From the NCBI RefSeq assembly GCF_900141745.1, contig NZ_FSRM01000001.1:3658001-3722000 (forward strand): 64,000 bases of DNA. The letters are read 5' to 3'. Below are positions 19,923 to 29,777 of this stretch, piece by piece (position 1 is the first letter of the stretch; each line of letters opens with the position of its first letter). The position numbers were made by a program, and so were the translations under genes. The DNA comes from Paraburkholderia phenazinium. Its GTDB lineage: Bacteria; Pseudomonadota; Gammaproteobacteria; Burkholderiales; Burkholderiaceae. The notes under the pieces are model-generated. The model was not told the origin of the DNA. It was given only the letters and a program-made list of their open reading frames with translations, and made no database searches.

Positions 19923-20357
19923 GTGGACACCGACGTACTGCACATCTCGACAAACAAGCATGAACTTGATCTAGACATGATTCATGCATTCCTCCATGAC
20001 CAGGCGCCGTGGTCGATCGGCATCGCGCGGCATACCGTCGAGCGGGCAATCGAAGGTTCATTGTGCTTTGGCGCCTATCTCGGCAAACGGCAGGTTGGTT
20101 TCGCGCGCGTCATCACCGACTTCGTTACGTTCGGCTATCTCTGTGACGTGTTCGTGCTGCCCGAATTCCAGTCGCGCGGCTATGCGGCGTTATTGATGCA
20201 GCACGTCGTCGATTCGGATGTGCTGCAGGGACTTCGACGTATCGTGCTTGTGACTTCGAATGCACACGGTCTGTATCGCCGGTATGGGTTTGACAAGCTT
20301 GCGCATCCGGAGAAGTACATGGAGGTGCATCGGCCGAATATTTATTCGGCCAGCTAG
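19923..20357 (+). CDS. GNAT-family N-acetyltransferase
   Basis: 144 residues from the GTG at 19923, chosen for GAGGT seven bases upstream; the reading from 19773 adds residues that look non-coding. The acetyl-CoA-binding motif A is DVFVLPEFQSRGYAALLM, followed by the usual C-terminal YRRYGFDKL. The overall size fits small-molecule or ribosomal-protein acetyltransferases of this group. It is divergent from the flavoprotein gene. Confidence 0.85.
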   Translation: MDTDVLHISTNKHELDLDMIHAFLHDQAPWSIGIARHTVERAIEGSLCFGAYLGKRQVGFARVITDFVTFGYLCDVFVLPEFQSRGYAALLMQHVVDSDVLQGLRRIVLVTSNAHGLYRRYGFDKLAHPEKYMEVHRPNIYSAS

Positions 20358-20422
20358 GTGGATTCTGATATCGAACCGCTTCGACGACGACGTATCTGCC
20401 TTCAAGAATGACTTCCCTGCCC

Positions 20423-21430
20423 TTAGCAATGCGTCGAACTCCCAGCGCGCTGAAATACGACGCTGCCCGGCCCTCCCTCCCGCAACGCTCCCGACTTCAG
20501 CCATGCGAGCGCAATCGGCCAGAGGCTGTCTTCAAAGCGGCTGTGAAAAAACGCGAAATGCCCGATCGCCGGCTGCCCGATCTGCCTCGGCCCAATGCGC
20601 AGATGCGTGAGCGCACTGCCCGTGAAATAGCGAAGCAGCCTTTCAATTGCGGGCACGGTGCCGAACTCGTCGTCGGTAACGCTAATCGCGAGGATCGGCG
20701 CATGCACCGCCGAGAACTGTGCGACAAGCCGCGCGCGTTCTGCCTCGCCGAGGGCGAACGCCCCGCGCCTGAAAGTGTCTTCGAAACGCGCCTTGCTGCA
20801 GCTCCACGATAAGGCTACGCCCTTGGGTGTGTCCTCCATCCAGCCGAGACGCCTGGCCGGCACATAGCCGGCGAGTATCGCGAGAACCGGCATGAGTACA
20901 TGCCAGCGCCACAGCATCGCGAGCTTGCGGCCCGGCGCATAGTCGCGCCAATGCGCGTACTGCGCGCCCATCGTGACGACTCGCCGGATCATCGCGTTCG
21001 ACGGCGCGAGCCCGACGACAACGCCGCCGACGCTGTGCGCGACGACGTCAACCGGTTGGCCCGGAAATTCGCGCGCCGCGTATTGCAACACCGCCTCGAA
21101 ATCGAGCTGCCCCCAGTCAAGCCACGACGCGCTAAAGCCGCGCAGCGACCGCGGCCGCGACTCGCCGATGCCGCGGTAGTCGTAGACAATCGCGTCGTAA
21201 CCGTGGCTGAAGAGGAATGCCGCGAAGCGAAAGTAGTAACGGCAACGCACTGAGGTCGCCGCGTTGACGATCACCACCGGCCGCGCGCTTGCGTTGGATT
21301 CGTGCACGACGCTGCAGTCACCAGCATGGCGTTCGCCATGACGCCAGGCGAAGCCGCGAATCGGGCAGCCGTCCGCCGCAACGAGCGCGATTGCCTCAGG
21401 TTCGAGTGCGGTGGTTTTCGTGTCCTGCAT
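20423..21430 (-). CDS. Alpha/beta hydrolase
   Basis: 335 residues from the ATG at 21430 (GGAGA upstream). Hydrolase features: an oxyanion-type segment around GYDAIVYDYRGIGESRP, the nucleophile elbow AHSVGG (Ala replaces the first Gly of GxSxG), the acid in ISVTDDEFGTVPA and a C-terminal His in IGHFAFF. This is like the serine aminopeptidase/YheT-like group. It is cytosolic with no signal peptide. A LysR gene of the GcvA type is divergent at 21546, only 115 bases away, and probably regulates it. Confidence 0.83.
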   Translation of the reverse strand: MQDTKTTALEPEAIALVAADGCPIRGFAWRHGERHAGDCSVVHESNASARPVVIVNAATSVRCRYYFRFAAFLFSHGYDAIVYDYRGIGESRPRSLRGFSASWLDWGQLDFEAVLQYAAREFPGQPVDVVAHSVGGVVVGLAPSNAMIRRVVTMGAQYAHWRDYAPGRKLAMLWRWHVLMPVLAILAGYVPARRLGWMEDTPKGVALSWSCSKARFEDTFRRGAFALGEAERARLVAQFSAVHAPILAISVTDDEFGTVPAIERLLRYFTGSALTHLRIGPRQIGQPAIGHFAFFHSRFEDSLWPIALAWLKSGALREGGPGSVVFQRAGSSTHC

Positions 21431-21545
21431 CGTATCTCCAGATGAGTCGATTCCCGATTGCCCGAATTCGTGTACATCCACATTCCACTTGACTCATGCG
21501 CCCGGCTCAACCAACCTTCTCGCATCTTTCGCATGAGGTGCATGC

Positions 21546-22493
21546 ATGCCAGTACCGCTTGTCCAACTCGCGCCGCTCGACCTGATTCGCGGCTTTGTCG
21601 CGGTCGGCCGCCGCATGAGCATCACGCTCGCCGCACAGGACCTGTGCCTCACGCAGTCGGCGCTGAGCCGCCAGGTTCGCGCACTCGAGGATTGGCTCGG
21701 CTTCGTGCTCTTTCAGCGCGGCTACCGGTCGATTTCCTTCACGCCCGAGGGCGAACGTCTCTTTCGCACCGCCGATGCCGCCGTCCAGCAATTGCAGGAA
21801 GTCTTCGAAGTCCTGGGCCACGCTCAGGAGGGGCTGCCCGTGACGATCACGGCCAGCATCGGCGTGACGGGCCTCTGGCTACTGCCGCGGATCAACGGAT
21901 TCCAACGGCGTTACCCGAATGTCGACCTGCGTATGGCGGCTATCGACAGAAACGTCGATTTGCGCGCCGAAGGGATCGATCTCGGCATCCGCTATTGCCC
22001 GGCCACGAATGCGCCTCCGGGCGCCGTGCGCCTCTTCGAGGAGGCCGTCGTGCCCGTCGCGCATCCCTCGCTCGGGCTCGTACGGCTCGACGAGGCCGCG
22101 TTGCTGGGGCCTCAGGCGCTGCTCGAATTCGAGGGGCCACGCAGGCCGCTCCTGCGGTGGTCCGATCAGCTCGCCGCAATGGGACTCGCCCACGCGCAGC
22201 CGGTCAGAATGCTCCGCTTTAACCAGTATGACCAGGTCATCGCTGCGGCGCTTGCCGGCCAGGGCATCGCGCTGGGCCGCATCGCGCTGATCGAGTCGCT
22301 CCTCGCCGACGGACGGCTCGTCGCGCTTGCCGAGGGCGCCGCCGTGCGCACAAGTACGTACGGTTATTGGCTCTATCAGGCTGAGACACAGCCGCGTCAG
22401 GACGTGCTCGATGTCGTCGAGTGGATCCGGTCGGAGGCCCGCGCCGTAGAGGCAGTGGTCAACGAGGCGCTGGCGGCGCAGGCCGGCGTATAG
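21546..22493 (+). CDS. LysR-family regulator, GcvA-like
   Basis: 315 residues, ATG with GAGG upstream. The N-terminus is GcvA-like (LDLIRGFVAVGRRMSITLAAQDL then LTQSALSRQVRALEDWLG), and the effector domain carries the typical IRYCP and LPRINGFQRRYPNVDLR segments. It lies between the divergent hydrolase and the downstream MFS transporter, so either may be its target. A 23-base odd palindrome follows its stop codon. Confidence 0.9.
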   Translation: MPVPLVQLAPLDLIRGFVAVGRRMSITLAAQDLCLTQSALSRQVRALEDWLGFVLFQRGYRSISFTPEGERLFRTADAAVQQLQEVFEVLGHAQEGLPVTITASIGVTGLWLLPRINGFQRRYPNVDLRMAAIDRNVDLRAEGIDLGIRYCPATNAPPGAVRLFEEAVVPVAHPSLGLVRLDEAALLGPQALLEFEGPRRPLLRWSDQLAAMGLAHAQPVRMLRFNQYDQVIAAALAGQGIALGRIALIESLLADGRLVALAEGAAVRTSTYGYWLYQAETQPRQDVLDVVEWIRSEARAVEAVVNEALAAQAGV

Positions 22494-22502
22494 CGCTCCC
22501 TC

Positions 22503-22525
22503 TCGCATGCATGGCATGCATGCGA
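22503..22525. repeat. Perfect 11-bp inverted repeat with one-base centre
   Basis: TCGCATGCATG, one G, then CATGCATGCGA. It starts 10 bases after the LysR stop and 170 bases before the MFS start. There is no T-run, so it is not a standard terminator. It could be an operator for the transporter or a structured tail. It contains nested GCATGC palindromes. Confidence 0.6.
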
Positions 22526-22695
22526 ACGCGTCCAAAACATTGATTGAAGCGCGCCGCGCGCCGACATTTAATGCCCAGCATGGTGTGCGGACGCGTGACA
22601 TCCGCAAACGTCACGTGGGGCCGCGCCGTGCGGCGCCGGCAGCGAAGGCGCGATGAGCAGCAAGCGCGCCACCCACACTACGCGGAGGAGCGGCA

Positions 22696-23943
22696 GTGAG
22701 CGGACAACAGGACATCTGGCGAAACCGCTGGCAACCAGTGATTGCCGGCGGCGTTGTAATGGGCGCCGCTTTGGGCGTGCGGCACGTGCAGGGGCTCTTC
22801 CTGACACCGGTCACGATCGACCACGGCTGGTCGCGCGAAACGTTCGGTCTGGCGCTAGCGCTGCAGAATCTGCTCTGGGGCATCGCGCAGCCGTTCGCGG
22901 GGATGATCGCCGACCGCTTCGGTTCCGCCCGGGTGATACTCGCCGGCATGCTTGTCTATGCGCTCGGCCTCCTCGTCATGGCGTATGCAGGTACTCCTGG
23001 CATCTATACGCTCGGCACCGGCGTGCTGGTCGGCGTCGGACTCTCGGGCTCCGCATTCGGCGCTGTGTACGGCGCGCTCTCGCGGATCTTTCCCGCCGGG
23101 CATCGCAGTTGGGCACTCGGCGTCACAGGCGCGATCGGCGGCCTTGGCCAGTTCTGCACCGTGCCGTTCGTGCAAAACCTGATGAGCGGCATAGGCTGGG
23201 TTTCGACGCTCGTCGTGCTGGCCACGGTGATGGTCCTGCTCGCGCCGCTCTCGGCCTGGTTGCGCGATCGCCCCGTGCGCCATGTCCCCGGCGAGGCATC
23301 CGCGCAATCGATGGGCGCGGCGATTCGCGAAGCGCTCTCGCATCGAGGGTTCTGGCTGTTGAACTTCGGCTTTCTGGCATGCGGCTTCCAGCTGGCATTC
23401 ATCGCCGCGCACATGCCGGCGTATCTGCTGGACAAAGGCCTGAGCGCACGCAATGCAAGCGCAGCGCTAGCCCTGATCGCGCTTGCCAACGTGATCGGCA
23501 CGTACGTGTGCGGATATGTCGGCGACTTCATGCGCCGGAAGTACGTGCTCTCGGCGATCTACTTCATCCGGTCCGCGGCGATGGCGGCGTTCTTTTTCGC
23601 GCCCCTCACGCCGGCAAGCGTCTACGCATTCTCGTTCGTGATGGGCCTGATCTGGCTCGGCACGGTGCCGCTGACAAACAGCCTCGTATCGCAGGTCTTC
23701 GGAGTGCGTTATATCGCAACGCTGTTCGGCTTTGTGTTCTTCGGACATCAGTTGGGGAGCTTTCTCGGTGTCTGGCTCGGCGGCATCGTGTACGACGCGA
23801 CCCACGCCTACGATCTGCTTTGGTATGGCGCGATCACGCTTGGCGTCGTCGCGGGCCTCTTGCACTTGCCAATCAACGATGAACGAGTCGATCGTCTCGC
23901 CAGGCCGCTTGCGCAGCCGGTGCAAGAAGCATGGGAGGCCTAA
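22696..23943 (+). CDS. MFS transporter (OFA / monocarboxylate-like)
   Basis: 415 residues from a GTG at 22696, preceded by GGAGG. About twelve membrane segments. Family cues are the N-terminal VMGAALGVRHVQGLFLTPV, motif MIADRFGSARVI between helices 2 and 3, and the long hydrophilic middle loop around residues 190-220. The group includes oxalate/formate and monocarboxylate permeases, and the substrate is not evident. It lies downstream of the GcvA-like regulator. Confidence 0.88.
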   Translation: MSGQQDIWRNRWQPVIAGGVVMGAALGVRHVQGLFLTPVTIDHGWSRETFGLALALQNLLWGIAQPFAGMIADRFGSARVILAGMLVYALGLLVMAYAGTPGIYTLGTGVLVGVGLSGSAFGAVYGALSRIFPAGHRSWALGVTGAIGGLGQFCTVPFVQNLMSGIGWVSTLVVLATVMVLLAPLSAWLRDRPVRHVPGEASAQSMGAAIREALSHRGFWLLNFGFLACGFQLAFIAAHMPAYLLDKGLSARNASAALALIALANVIGTYVCGYVGDFMRRKYVLSAIYFIRSAAMAAFFFAPLTPASVYAFSFVMGLIWLGTVPLTNSLVSQVFGVRYIATLFGFVFFGHQLGSFLGVWLGGIVYDATHAYDLLWYGAITLGVVAGLLHLPINDERVDRLARPLAQPVQEAWEA

Positions 23944-23963
23944 GGATCATCACGAGAGCTTTG

Positions 23964-24110
23964 ATGAACTCGCCGAAGCCTCTTCGGAAGGCTCTGATCG
24001 CAAGCGTGGCCGCACTCCTTGGGCTGGCGATCGTGGCAGTGTGCTTCGTGGGCTACCTTACGCCCGCCGCGCTCTTCTCGCTTCTAACAGGAAGCGCGTT
24101 TTGCGGATGA
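23964..24110 (+). CDS. Small single-helix membrane protein
   Basis: 48 residues, ATG at 23964 with GAGAG upstream, 20 bases after the MFS stop on the same strand. The N-terminus is basic (NSPKPLRKAL), followed by one hydrophobic segment with VAALLGLAIVAVCFVGYL and a short tail ending in a Cys-Gly. It may be co-transcribed with the transporter. No function can be assigned. Confidence 0.5.
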   Translation: MNSPKPLRKALIASVAALLGLAIVAVCFVGYLTPAALFSLLTGSAFCG

Positions 24111-24180
24111 GGTGATAGACGCCAACCGGCGTTCGGCAGTGGTCAACGCCAAGACTGCGGGCGACCCGTCGGGCCGCGAA

Positions 24181-24582
24181 CTACCCGAAAACACGTCCCC
24201 ATGCTGTCCGAATGCGTCGCGCACGGTCTTCGAAGAGATATGAAGCGACGAGTGTCAGCAGACCTGAAATCACTCCCGTCATGATGTGTTCGAGGTAGGG
24301 AATACGATAATGACTCATGTGTGAGTAGACGTCGCCTAACATGGTCAGGACTCCCACGATCAGCGCATTGCCATACCGATTCGTGTAAAGCTTCGCAGCA
24401 GGTGTGAACGTGAGCAGCACAGCGAGAAGACCCGTGAGCAGACCGGTGTGGAATGCAATCGTCCAGTGGCCAAGGCTCATGACGTTGCCCCAACTCCCCG
24501 GCATGCAGGTCATACATGCGCTGGTAGGTTGCCAGAAACGCTGGATAAACAGCTTGGCGCGGCGCGTCCACTCGCTTGACAT
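24181..24582 (-). CDS. Integral membrane protein of unknown function
   Basis: 133 residues from the ATG at 24582 (AGGGA upstream). At least three hydrophobic segments: TIAFHTGLLTGLLAVLLTF, NALIVGVLTMLGDVYSHM, and IMTGVISGLLTLVASYLF, with a basic C-terminal tail. Two cysteines (CMTC) sit in the N-terminal region. The pattern suggests a small inner-membrane protein. I do not recognise a named family. Confidence 0.72.
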   Translation of the reverse strand: MSSEWTRRAKLFIQRFWQPTSACMTCMPGSWGNVMSLGHWTIAFHTGLLTGLLAVLLTFTPAAKLYTNRYGNALIVGVLTMLGDVYSHMSHYRIPYLEHIMTGVISGLLTLVASYLFEDRARRIRTAWGRVFG

Positions 24583-24651
24583 GATGTGTCCCTGCGTATG
24601 TGTGAGAACCCCGAGGGCATTTCTCAGGAGATTAGACCGTTCTGTATGCGC

Positions 24652-25464
24652 TCAGCGCTCAGTTATGTTACGCGGCTCCTGACACAAACTGGCGACGCGC
24701 CCTTGTCGCTGAAAACCCATTGCCTCGTATATTTCGCCCGCGTGGTAAGCCTCATCTGCAACAATAACAAACTGGTGCGAACGTCCAGCGGTGCGCCTGA
24801 TAACCTCGGCCATCAGGGACTTGCAGACATTCCGGTTTCGATGCTGAGGCGCGGTGATCACTGACTGAAAACGCGCGATCCCGTCCAGAAAGAACAAGCC
24901 CAGACTTCCGACCTGTTCGTCACCAATAAAAGCTCCCCACCAGTTTCCCAGACCGCGGTCGATCAGCGTTTTGTAGGCCGTCTGTTGATGCGCCATGTAA
25001 CGTTGCGAAGTGATCTCCTCGGGATTGGGCATGTCGGCGAGTTGCATTCGGGACCAATCGTCCCAATCCTGCTGGACGGCAAACGGGCGCACTTCAACCA
25101 GCGCGCTTGTCGCGACCGGACGCAGGTCATCAGGATGCGCCGCCAGCACACGACAGACCGTCGCGTCATAGCCTTGCTCGATGAATGCGTCGAGGGTGAC
25201 GACGCTGTCGACGCTCTCCGGCCACGTAAACGTGCGGTGTGCAATCGAAGGCGGTTTGCCGACGAGGTGGGCAAAGTCATGCTCCAACCGTTTCAGGTCA
25301 CTTCCCACGGGTTGCTGCGGCAAGACGAGCATATTGCCGAAAAAGTATTCGGGTGCATGGGGGGTGCGGACGACGATGTAGTCATCCCGCGACTCGACGA
25401 TCCCGGTTTCTGCGTGCAGCAACAGATCGGTAGCGAGACCCAGGTTGTCGGGGAAATGGCGCAT
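24652..25464 (-). CDS. GNAT-family N-acetyltransferase (two-part)
   Basis: 270 residues. The C-terminal half carries the GNAT core: GAFIGDEQVGSLGLFFLDG (strands 2-4), then RFQSVITAPQHRNRNVCKSLMAEV (motif A, with QHRNRN in place of Q/RxxGxG) and a late VADEAYHAGEIYEAMGFQRQG. The N-terminal 130 residues form a second, degenerate GNAT-like module. No ribosome site is obvious at the ATG, so the start is uncertain. Substrate unknown. Confidence 0.78.
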   Translation of the reverse strand: MRHFPDNLGLATDLLLHAETGIVESRDDYIVVRTPHAPEYFFGNMLVLPQQPVGSDLKRLEHDFAHLVGKPPSIAHRTFTWPESVDSVVTLDAFIEQGYDATVCRVLAAHPDDLRPVATSALVEVRPFAVQQDWDDWSRMQLADMPNPEEITSQRYMAHQQTAYKTLIDRGLGNWWGAFIGDEQVGSLGLFFLDGIARFQSVITAPQHRNRNVCKSLMAEVIRRTAGRSHQFVIVADEAYHAGEIYEAMGFQRQGRVASLCQEPRNITER

Positions 25465-25630
25465 TTCAAGTATCGTTAGTAATGAGCATCGTTCGGTCTT
25501 TTTGCTTTTATGCGCGTTGACTTTCGGTCAAGGCGGATCGCAACCGGCCGGATGCGTCATAGGCCCCGGCCTCTGGTTGCGATTGTCTGCGATCCACTTC
25601 CCCGTGTCGACTGGCCGAATCTGGGCCGAC

Positions 25631-26047
25631 CTAGACCACGTTGATCACGACGTCGATGTTGCCGCGTGTGGCCTTGGAGTATGGGCACATCTGGTGTGCC
25701 GCGTTCGCCAATGCTTCGGCAACTTCGCGCTCAACGCCCGGCAGGCTGACGTTCAGACGAGCCTGCAAGGAGTAAGCGTCGTCAGTTACACACAGGTCCA
25801 CCTCTGCATCGACGGCGGTGTCTGCCGGCAGCGCAATCTTCATGCTGGCAGCTGCGCGTCGCATCGCGCCGATGAAACAGGCAGACCAGCCTGCCGCAAA
25901 CAGCTGTTCCGGATTCGTGCCGGTGCCGGATGAACCGGGCGCCGATAGTTTGACGTCGAGCCGGCCGTCGGAACTGCGGGACGCTCCGTCCCGGCCACCG
26001 GCGGTATGGGTTTTTCCTGTGTAAAGCACTTTCTTGAGCTGAGTCAT
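25631..26047 (-). CDS. ohr: Organic hydroperoxide resistance protein, Ohr
   Basis: 138 residues, the usual Ohr length. The peroxidatic Cys57 (WSACFIGAM) and resolving Cys121 ([13 protein letters not shown]) are present, as is Arg20 in GGRDG. By family it is a cytosolic thiol peroxidase reducing organic hydroperoxides with lipoyl protein electrons. Ohr genes are usually controlled by an adjacent OhrR repressor, but none is visible here. Confidence 0.93.
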   Translation of the reverse strand: MTQLKKVLYTGKTHTAGGRDGASRSSDGRLDVKLSAPGSSGTGTNPEQLFAAGWSACFIGAMRRAAASMKIALPADTAVDAEVDLCVTDDAYSLQARLNVSLPGVEREVAEALANAAHQMCPYSKATRGNIDVVINVV

Positions 26048-26354
26048 GATGGTTTATTTCCTCGGTTTACGTTTGGATCTACGGCGGTGCGTGAGTCCGT
26101 CATCCGGCGTTGATGCATTAAGCCCCGGCGACGTATCTGGCTTGTGTCGGAAAACGGGCCGATTGCAACGACGTGTATCACCGTGGCGACCAGATACATT
26201 ACGATACGAATCAAGCGTTTTGAGCAGGAAAGGAAAGCGAATCGCGGGCAGGTCCGCGAAGACCCGCGGAATAAAAGACGCTGGCGGCTCGCGAAGGGTA
26301 TACAGTGGGGAGACGGCTGGCTGCGTCTCGCGGCCGCGTGCTCAGGGATCCATC
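26048..26354. other. Intergenic region upstream of ohr
   Basis: 307 bases between the divergent ohr gene and a short plus-strand ORF. Several short frames are open but none shows a ribosome site or protein-like sequence. The ohr promoter should be here, and I could not identify a convincing operator. Confidence 0.4.
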
Positions 26355-26546
26355 ATGCCAGTACAGACCAAATCAGCTTCTACAATCACCAGCGGTTCGA
26401 GTGCGTACACTCTCGAGCGCAGGACGCACGCCCTTGTCCTCGAAACAGCGGATGCACTGCGCGCAGAACAGAGACGCGTCAGTTTTGCTTCAATTGATTC
26501 GAATGCCAGTAAATGGCGTTACTCAGTTGCAAGCGTAAAGGGCTGA
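26355..26546 (+). CDS. Short ORF coupled to the DUF1488-like gene
   Basis: 63 residues from the ATG at 26355 (AGGGA upstream), stopping two bases before the GTG of the next gene. The protein is hydrophilic, with a helix-like middle RTHALVLETADALRAEQRR. The tight spacing to the DUF1488-like gene argues for a real coupled ORF. Codon usage is unremarkable and no family is recognised. Confidence 0.4.
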   Translation: MPVQTKSASTITSGSSAYTLERRTHALVLETADALRAEQRRVSFASIDSNASKWRYSVASVKG

Positions 26547-26548
26547 TC

Positions 26549-26800
26549 GTGGCACTTGAATTCCCCAATCCCAGCCGGAGCTACGATGCCGCGAGGCATT
26601 GTGTGTGTTTCTGGGGATACGACAATTCGCGCGAAATCACCTTCCTGGTGGATGACGCGGTGATCAGGAATTTGCAGCCGGGTGCGGGCTCCGACGAGCG
26701 GTCGATACTCGGGGCGTTCGACCAGTTTCGGGAAAAGCTTCTGGAGATCGCCCGGAAGCGGTACGTCAGCGGTCCGCAGAACCGGTATTCGATTTCTTGA
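26549..26800 (+). CDS. DUF1488-like small protein
   Basis: 83 residues from a GTG at 26549 (AAGGG upstream). The pattern FPNPSRSYDAARHCVCFWGYD, then EITFLVDDAVI and a C-terminal helix with FDQFREKLLEIARKRY, matches the DUF1488 family common in Burkholderia. Function unknown. Its last 35 bases overlap the end of the convergent UvrA-like gene. Confidence 0.75.
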   Translation: MALEFPNPSRSYDAARHCVCFWGYDNSREITFLVDDAVIRNLQPGAGSDERSILGAFDQFREKLLEIARKRYVSGPQNRYSIS

Positions 26801-29519
26801 GTGGCGGCCTCTTCGACCTGACGTCGAATACGGCGCGCAGATAGCTCGCGGTACGACTGTCCTCGGCGAGCGCCACTGTCTCAGGCTCGCCGCTCACAAC
26901 GATCCGGCCACCCTCCTCTCCAGCCCCTGGACCCACATCGAGGATCCAGTCGCTTTGCGCCGCGACGCGCATGTCGTGCTCGACCAGCACCACGGTATTG
27001 CCAGCATCCACAAGGCCATGCAGATGCACCATCAGACGATCGGTGTCGACAGGATGTAGACCCGTAGTCGGCTCGTCGAGGATGTACAGCGTATCGCCAC
27101 GTTGCGCACGCTGCAGCTCGGTCGCAAGCTTGATGCGTTGCGCCTCGCCTCCGGATAGTTCGGTGGCCGGCTGTCCCAGCCGCAGGTAGCCCAGGCCGAT
27201 GTCGCGAAGCACGGTCAGCGAGCGCATCACCTGCGCTTCGTCGACGAAGAAGTCGCATGCGGTGTCCACGGTCATCGCCAGCACTTCAGCGATGTTGCGA
27301 TCGCGCCAGCGGATCTCGAGCGTCTGCGGGTTGTAGCGGCTGCCATGGCACGTCGAACAAGGCGCGTAGACGCTTGGCAAGAACAGCAGCTCGACCATCA
27401 CGAAGCCTTCGCCCTCGCACGTCGGGCAGCGTCCTTGAGCGACGTTGAACGAGAACCGGCCGGCGCTGTAGCGACGCTTGCGTGCAGCGGGAGTCGCGGC
27501 AAACAGCTTGCGCACGGTGTCGAACAGGCCACAATAGGTCGCGAGATTCGAGCGCGGCGTACGGCCAATCGGCTTCTGGTCGACGCGCACGAGGCGCTTG
27601 ATCCTGTCCATGCCGGCTGTGATCCGGCCGTCGGTCGTGACAGGCGGGGCCGCAAAGAGCGGATCGACTTCGTCGTCTTCGGCAAGATCGGGTACGCGTC
27701 CGAGATGTTCCGCCACGAGTTCCGTCAGCGCCTGGCTCACCAGGCTGGACTTGCCGGATCCCGAGATGCCCGTCACCGCGGTCATGCAACCCAGTGGAAA
27801 ATCCGCCGCAAGCTTGTGCAGATTGTTGCGCGTCACGCCTTCGAGCCGCAGCCAGCCGCGGGGCTCGCGGCGCGGACGGGGCGCGGCCTCGCTCCACTGA
27901 GCGTCTGACTCGCCCTGCGCAAACAGGTAGCGGCGTGTGCGCGAGCTTTCGACATCCGCAAGGCCTGCGGGTGGTCCGCTGTAGATCACACGTCCGCCTG
28001 CCTCGCCGGCATCCGGGCCTACGTCGACGAGCCAGTCGGCGCGCTGCATCACGCTAATGTCGTGCTCGACCACGAACAGCGAATTGCCCGCGTCCTTCAG
28101 GCGCTGCAATGCTTCCAGCAACGCATCGCCATCCGCGGGATGCAGTCCGGCAGACGGCTCGTCGAGCACGTAGACAACGCCGAACAGCTGCGACGACAGC
28201 TGTGTGGCGAGCCGCAGCCGCTGCAGCTCCCCGGAGGACAGAGTCGGCGTCGCGCGGTCCAGCGCAAGATAGCCGAGGCCGAGGTCGATCAGGGTTTTCA
28301 GACGTTCGAGCAGTTCGATCGCGAGCCGCTGCGCGGCCACGCGCTTCTCGTCGGACAGGTTGGGCGTACGGCGCACGTCAGGGGCAGCCTGGTGAGCCTG
28401 TCCGCCGGCCGCGACACGGCGCGCGACCGCTTCGCGCCGGCTGGCCTTGTCCATAACTTCGCCATCAGCGGACGTGCTGGAAGACGGCCACTGGCCGCGC
28501 GAGACGGGTTCGAGCAAGGCAGCCAGCCGTGCGATGGGTAGCTGCGAGAGCTCGCCGATATCCATACCGGCGAACGTCACCGAGAGCGCTTCCGCCTTCA
28601 GCCGCTTGCCGTGGCACGACGGGCATTCACTGCCGAGCATGAACTGTGACACGCGTTTCTTCATCAACGCGCTCTGCGTATTGGCGAAGGTATGCAACAC
28701 GTACCGGCGCGCGCCGGTGAACGTGCCCTGATAGCTGGGCTCTGCCTTGCGTCTGAGGGCGGCGCGTGTCTCCTTCGGCGTGAAGCCCGCGTAGACCGGC
28801 ACCGTGGGCTGTTCGTCGGTAAACAGAATCCAGTCGCGGTCTTTCTTCGGCAGATCGCGCCACGGCGTGTCGACGTCGTAACCGAGCGTGACAAGGATGT
28901 CGCGCAGATTCTGGCCGTGCCATGCGGGCGGCCATGCGGCGATCGCGCGCTCGCGGATCGTCAGCGAATCGTCGGGGACCAGCGAGCGCTCGGTCACGCT
29001 ATAGACGCGGCCGAGCCCGTGGCAAGTCGGGCAGGCGCCCTGTACCGTGTTCGGCGAGAAGTCCTCCGCATACAGCATTGGCTGCTTGGGCGGATAGCTG
29101 CCGGTTCGCGAATACATCATGCGGACGAGGCTCGACAACGTCGTCACGCTACCCACCGACGAACGCGCGCTCGGCGTGCCGCGCTGCTGCTGCAAGGCGA
29201 CCGCGGGCGGCAAGCCTTCGATCGCATCGACGTCGGGTGCGCCGACCTGCTCGATCAGCCGCCGCGCGTATGGCGCGACCGACTCGAAATAACGCCGCTG
29301 CGCTTCCGCGTACAGCGTGCCGAACGCAAGCGACGACTTGCCGGAACCGGACACGCCGGTGAACACCACCAACGCATCGCGGGGAATGTCGACGTCGACG
29401 TTCTTCAGGTTGTGCTCCCGCGCGCCGCGAACCTGGACGAAGCCGCGCGGCACAAAAGTGGACGGCTCGGCAAGATCAACCGAATGCTGGGGAGTGGAGG
29501 ACCGTGAGGGCTTGGCCAT
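26766..29519 (-). CDS. UvrA2-type excinuclease ABC ATPase
   Basis: 917 residues from the ATG at 29519; the frame continues to 29663 without a better start. Two ABC modules: Walker [10 protein letters not shown] (Lys61) and ISGSGKSS, with signatures [11 protein letters not shown] and [11 protein letters not shown]. Zinc-binding [16 protein letters not shown] and CSTCHG clusters are present. It lacks about 25 residues' worth of the UvrB-binding insertion and is shorter than UvrA1 (about 950 aa), as in class II/III UvrA paralogues linked to DNA damage or drug tolerance. The product is a cytosolic DNA-binding ATPase and is not the housekeeping UvrA. It is divergent from nudC and convergent with the DUF1488-like gene. 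Confidence 0.88.
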   Translation of the reverse strand: MAKPSRSSTPQHSVDLAEPSTFVPRGFVQVRGAREHNLKNVDVDIPRDALVVFTGVSGSGKSSLAFGTLYAEAQRRYFESVAPYARRLIEQVGAPDVDAIEGLPPAVALQQQRGTPSARSSVGSVTTLSSLVRMMYSRTGSYPPKQPMLYAEDFSPNTVQGACPTCHGLGRVYSVTERSLVPDDSLTIRERAIAAWPPAWHGQNLRDILVTLGYDVDTPWRDLPKKDRDWILFTDEQPTVPVYAGFTPKETRAALRRKAEPSYQGTFTGARRYVLHTFANTQSALMKKRVSQFMLGSECPSCHGKRLKAEALSVTFAGMDIGELSQLPIARLAALLEPVSRGQWPSSSTSADGEVMDKASRREAVARRVAAGGQAHQAAPDVRRTPNLSDEKRVAAQRLAIELLERLKTLIDLGLGYLALDRATPTLSSGELQRLRLATQLSSQLFGVVYVLDEPSAGLHPADGDALLEALQRLKDAGNSLFVVEHDISVMQRADWLVDVGPDAGEAGGRVIYSGPPAGLADVESSRTRRYLFAQGESDAQWSEAAPRPRREPRGWLRLEGVTRNNLHKLAADFPLGCMTAVTGISGSGKSSLVSQALTELVAEHLGRVPDLAEDDEVDPLFAAPPVTTDGRITAGMDRIKRLVRVDQKPIGRTPRSNLATYCGLFDTVRKLFAATPAARKRRYSAGRFSFNVAQGRCPTCEGEGFVMVELLFLPSVYAPCSTCHGSRYNPQTLEIRWRDRNIAEVLAMTVDTACDFFVDEAQVMRSLTVLRDIGLGYLRLGQPATELSGGEAQRIKLATELQRAQRGDTLYILDEPTTGLHPVDTDRLMVHLHGLVDAGNTVVLVEHDMRVAAQSDWILDVGPGAGEEGGRIVVSGEPETVALAEDSRTASYLRAVFDVRSKRPPLKKSNTGSADR

Positions 29520-29777
29520 GGCGACAGGGATAGGTTCGGGGTGACGGTCTTGAATGCGGTCGCAAGCGACGTGCCGCTGGGTTCGCCGTACGAGGCGATC
29601 ATGACTTCGGTATCGCGTGCCAAGAAAAATCTGCACAAGCTTCATTCTAGCCAAACCGGCCATGGGCGGTTCCCTCGGTCAATGAGCCAACGACGGCTTT
29701 CCGGATCGTGGTCCGATACATCAAGCGGAACACCGTGCCATACTTCCCGAACATATGGCCCATATTTCCTGTTGACG

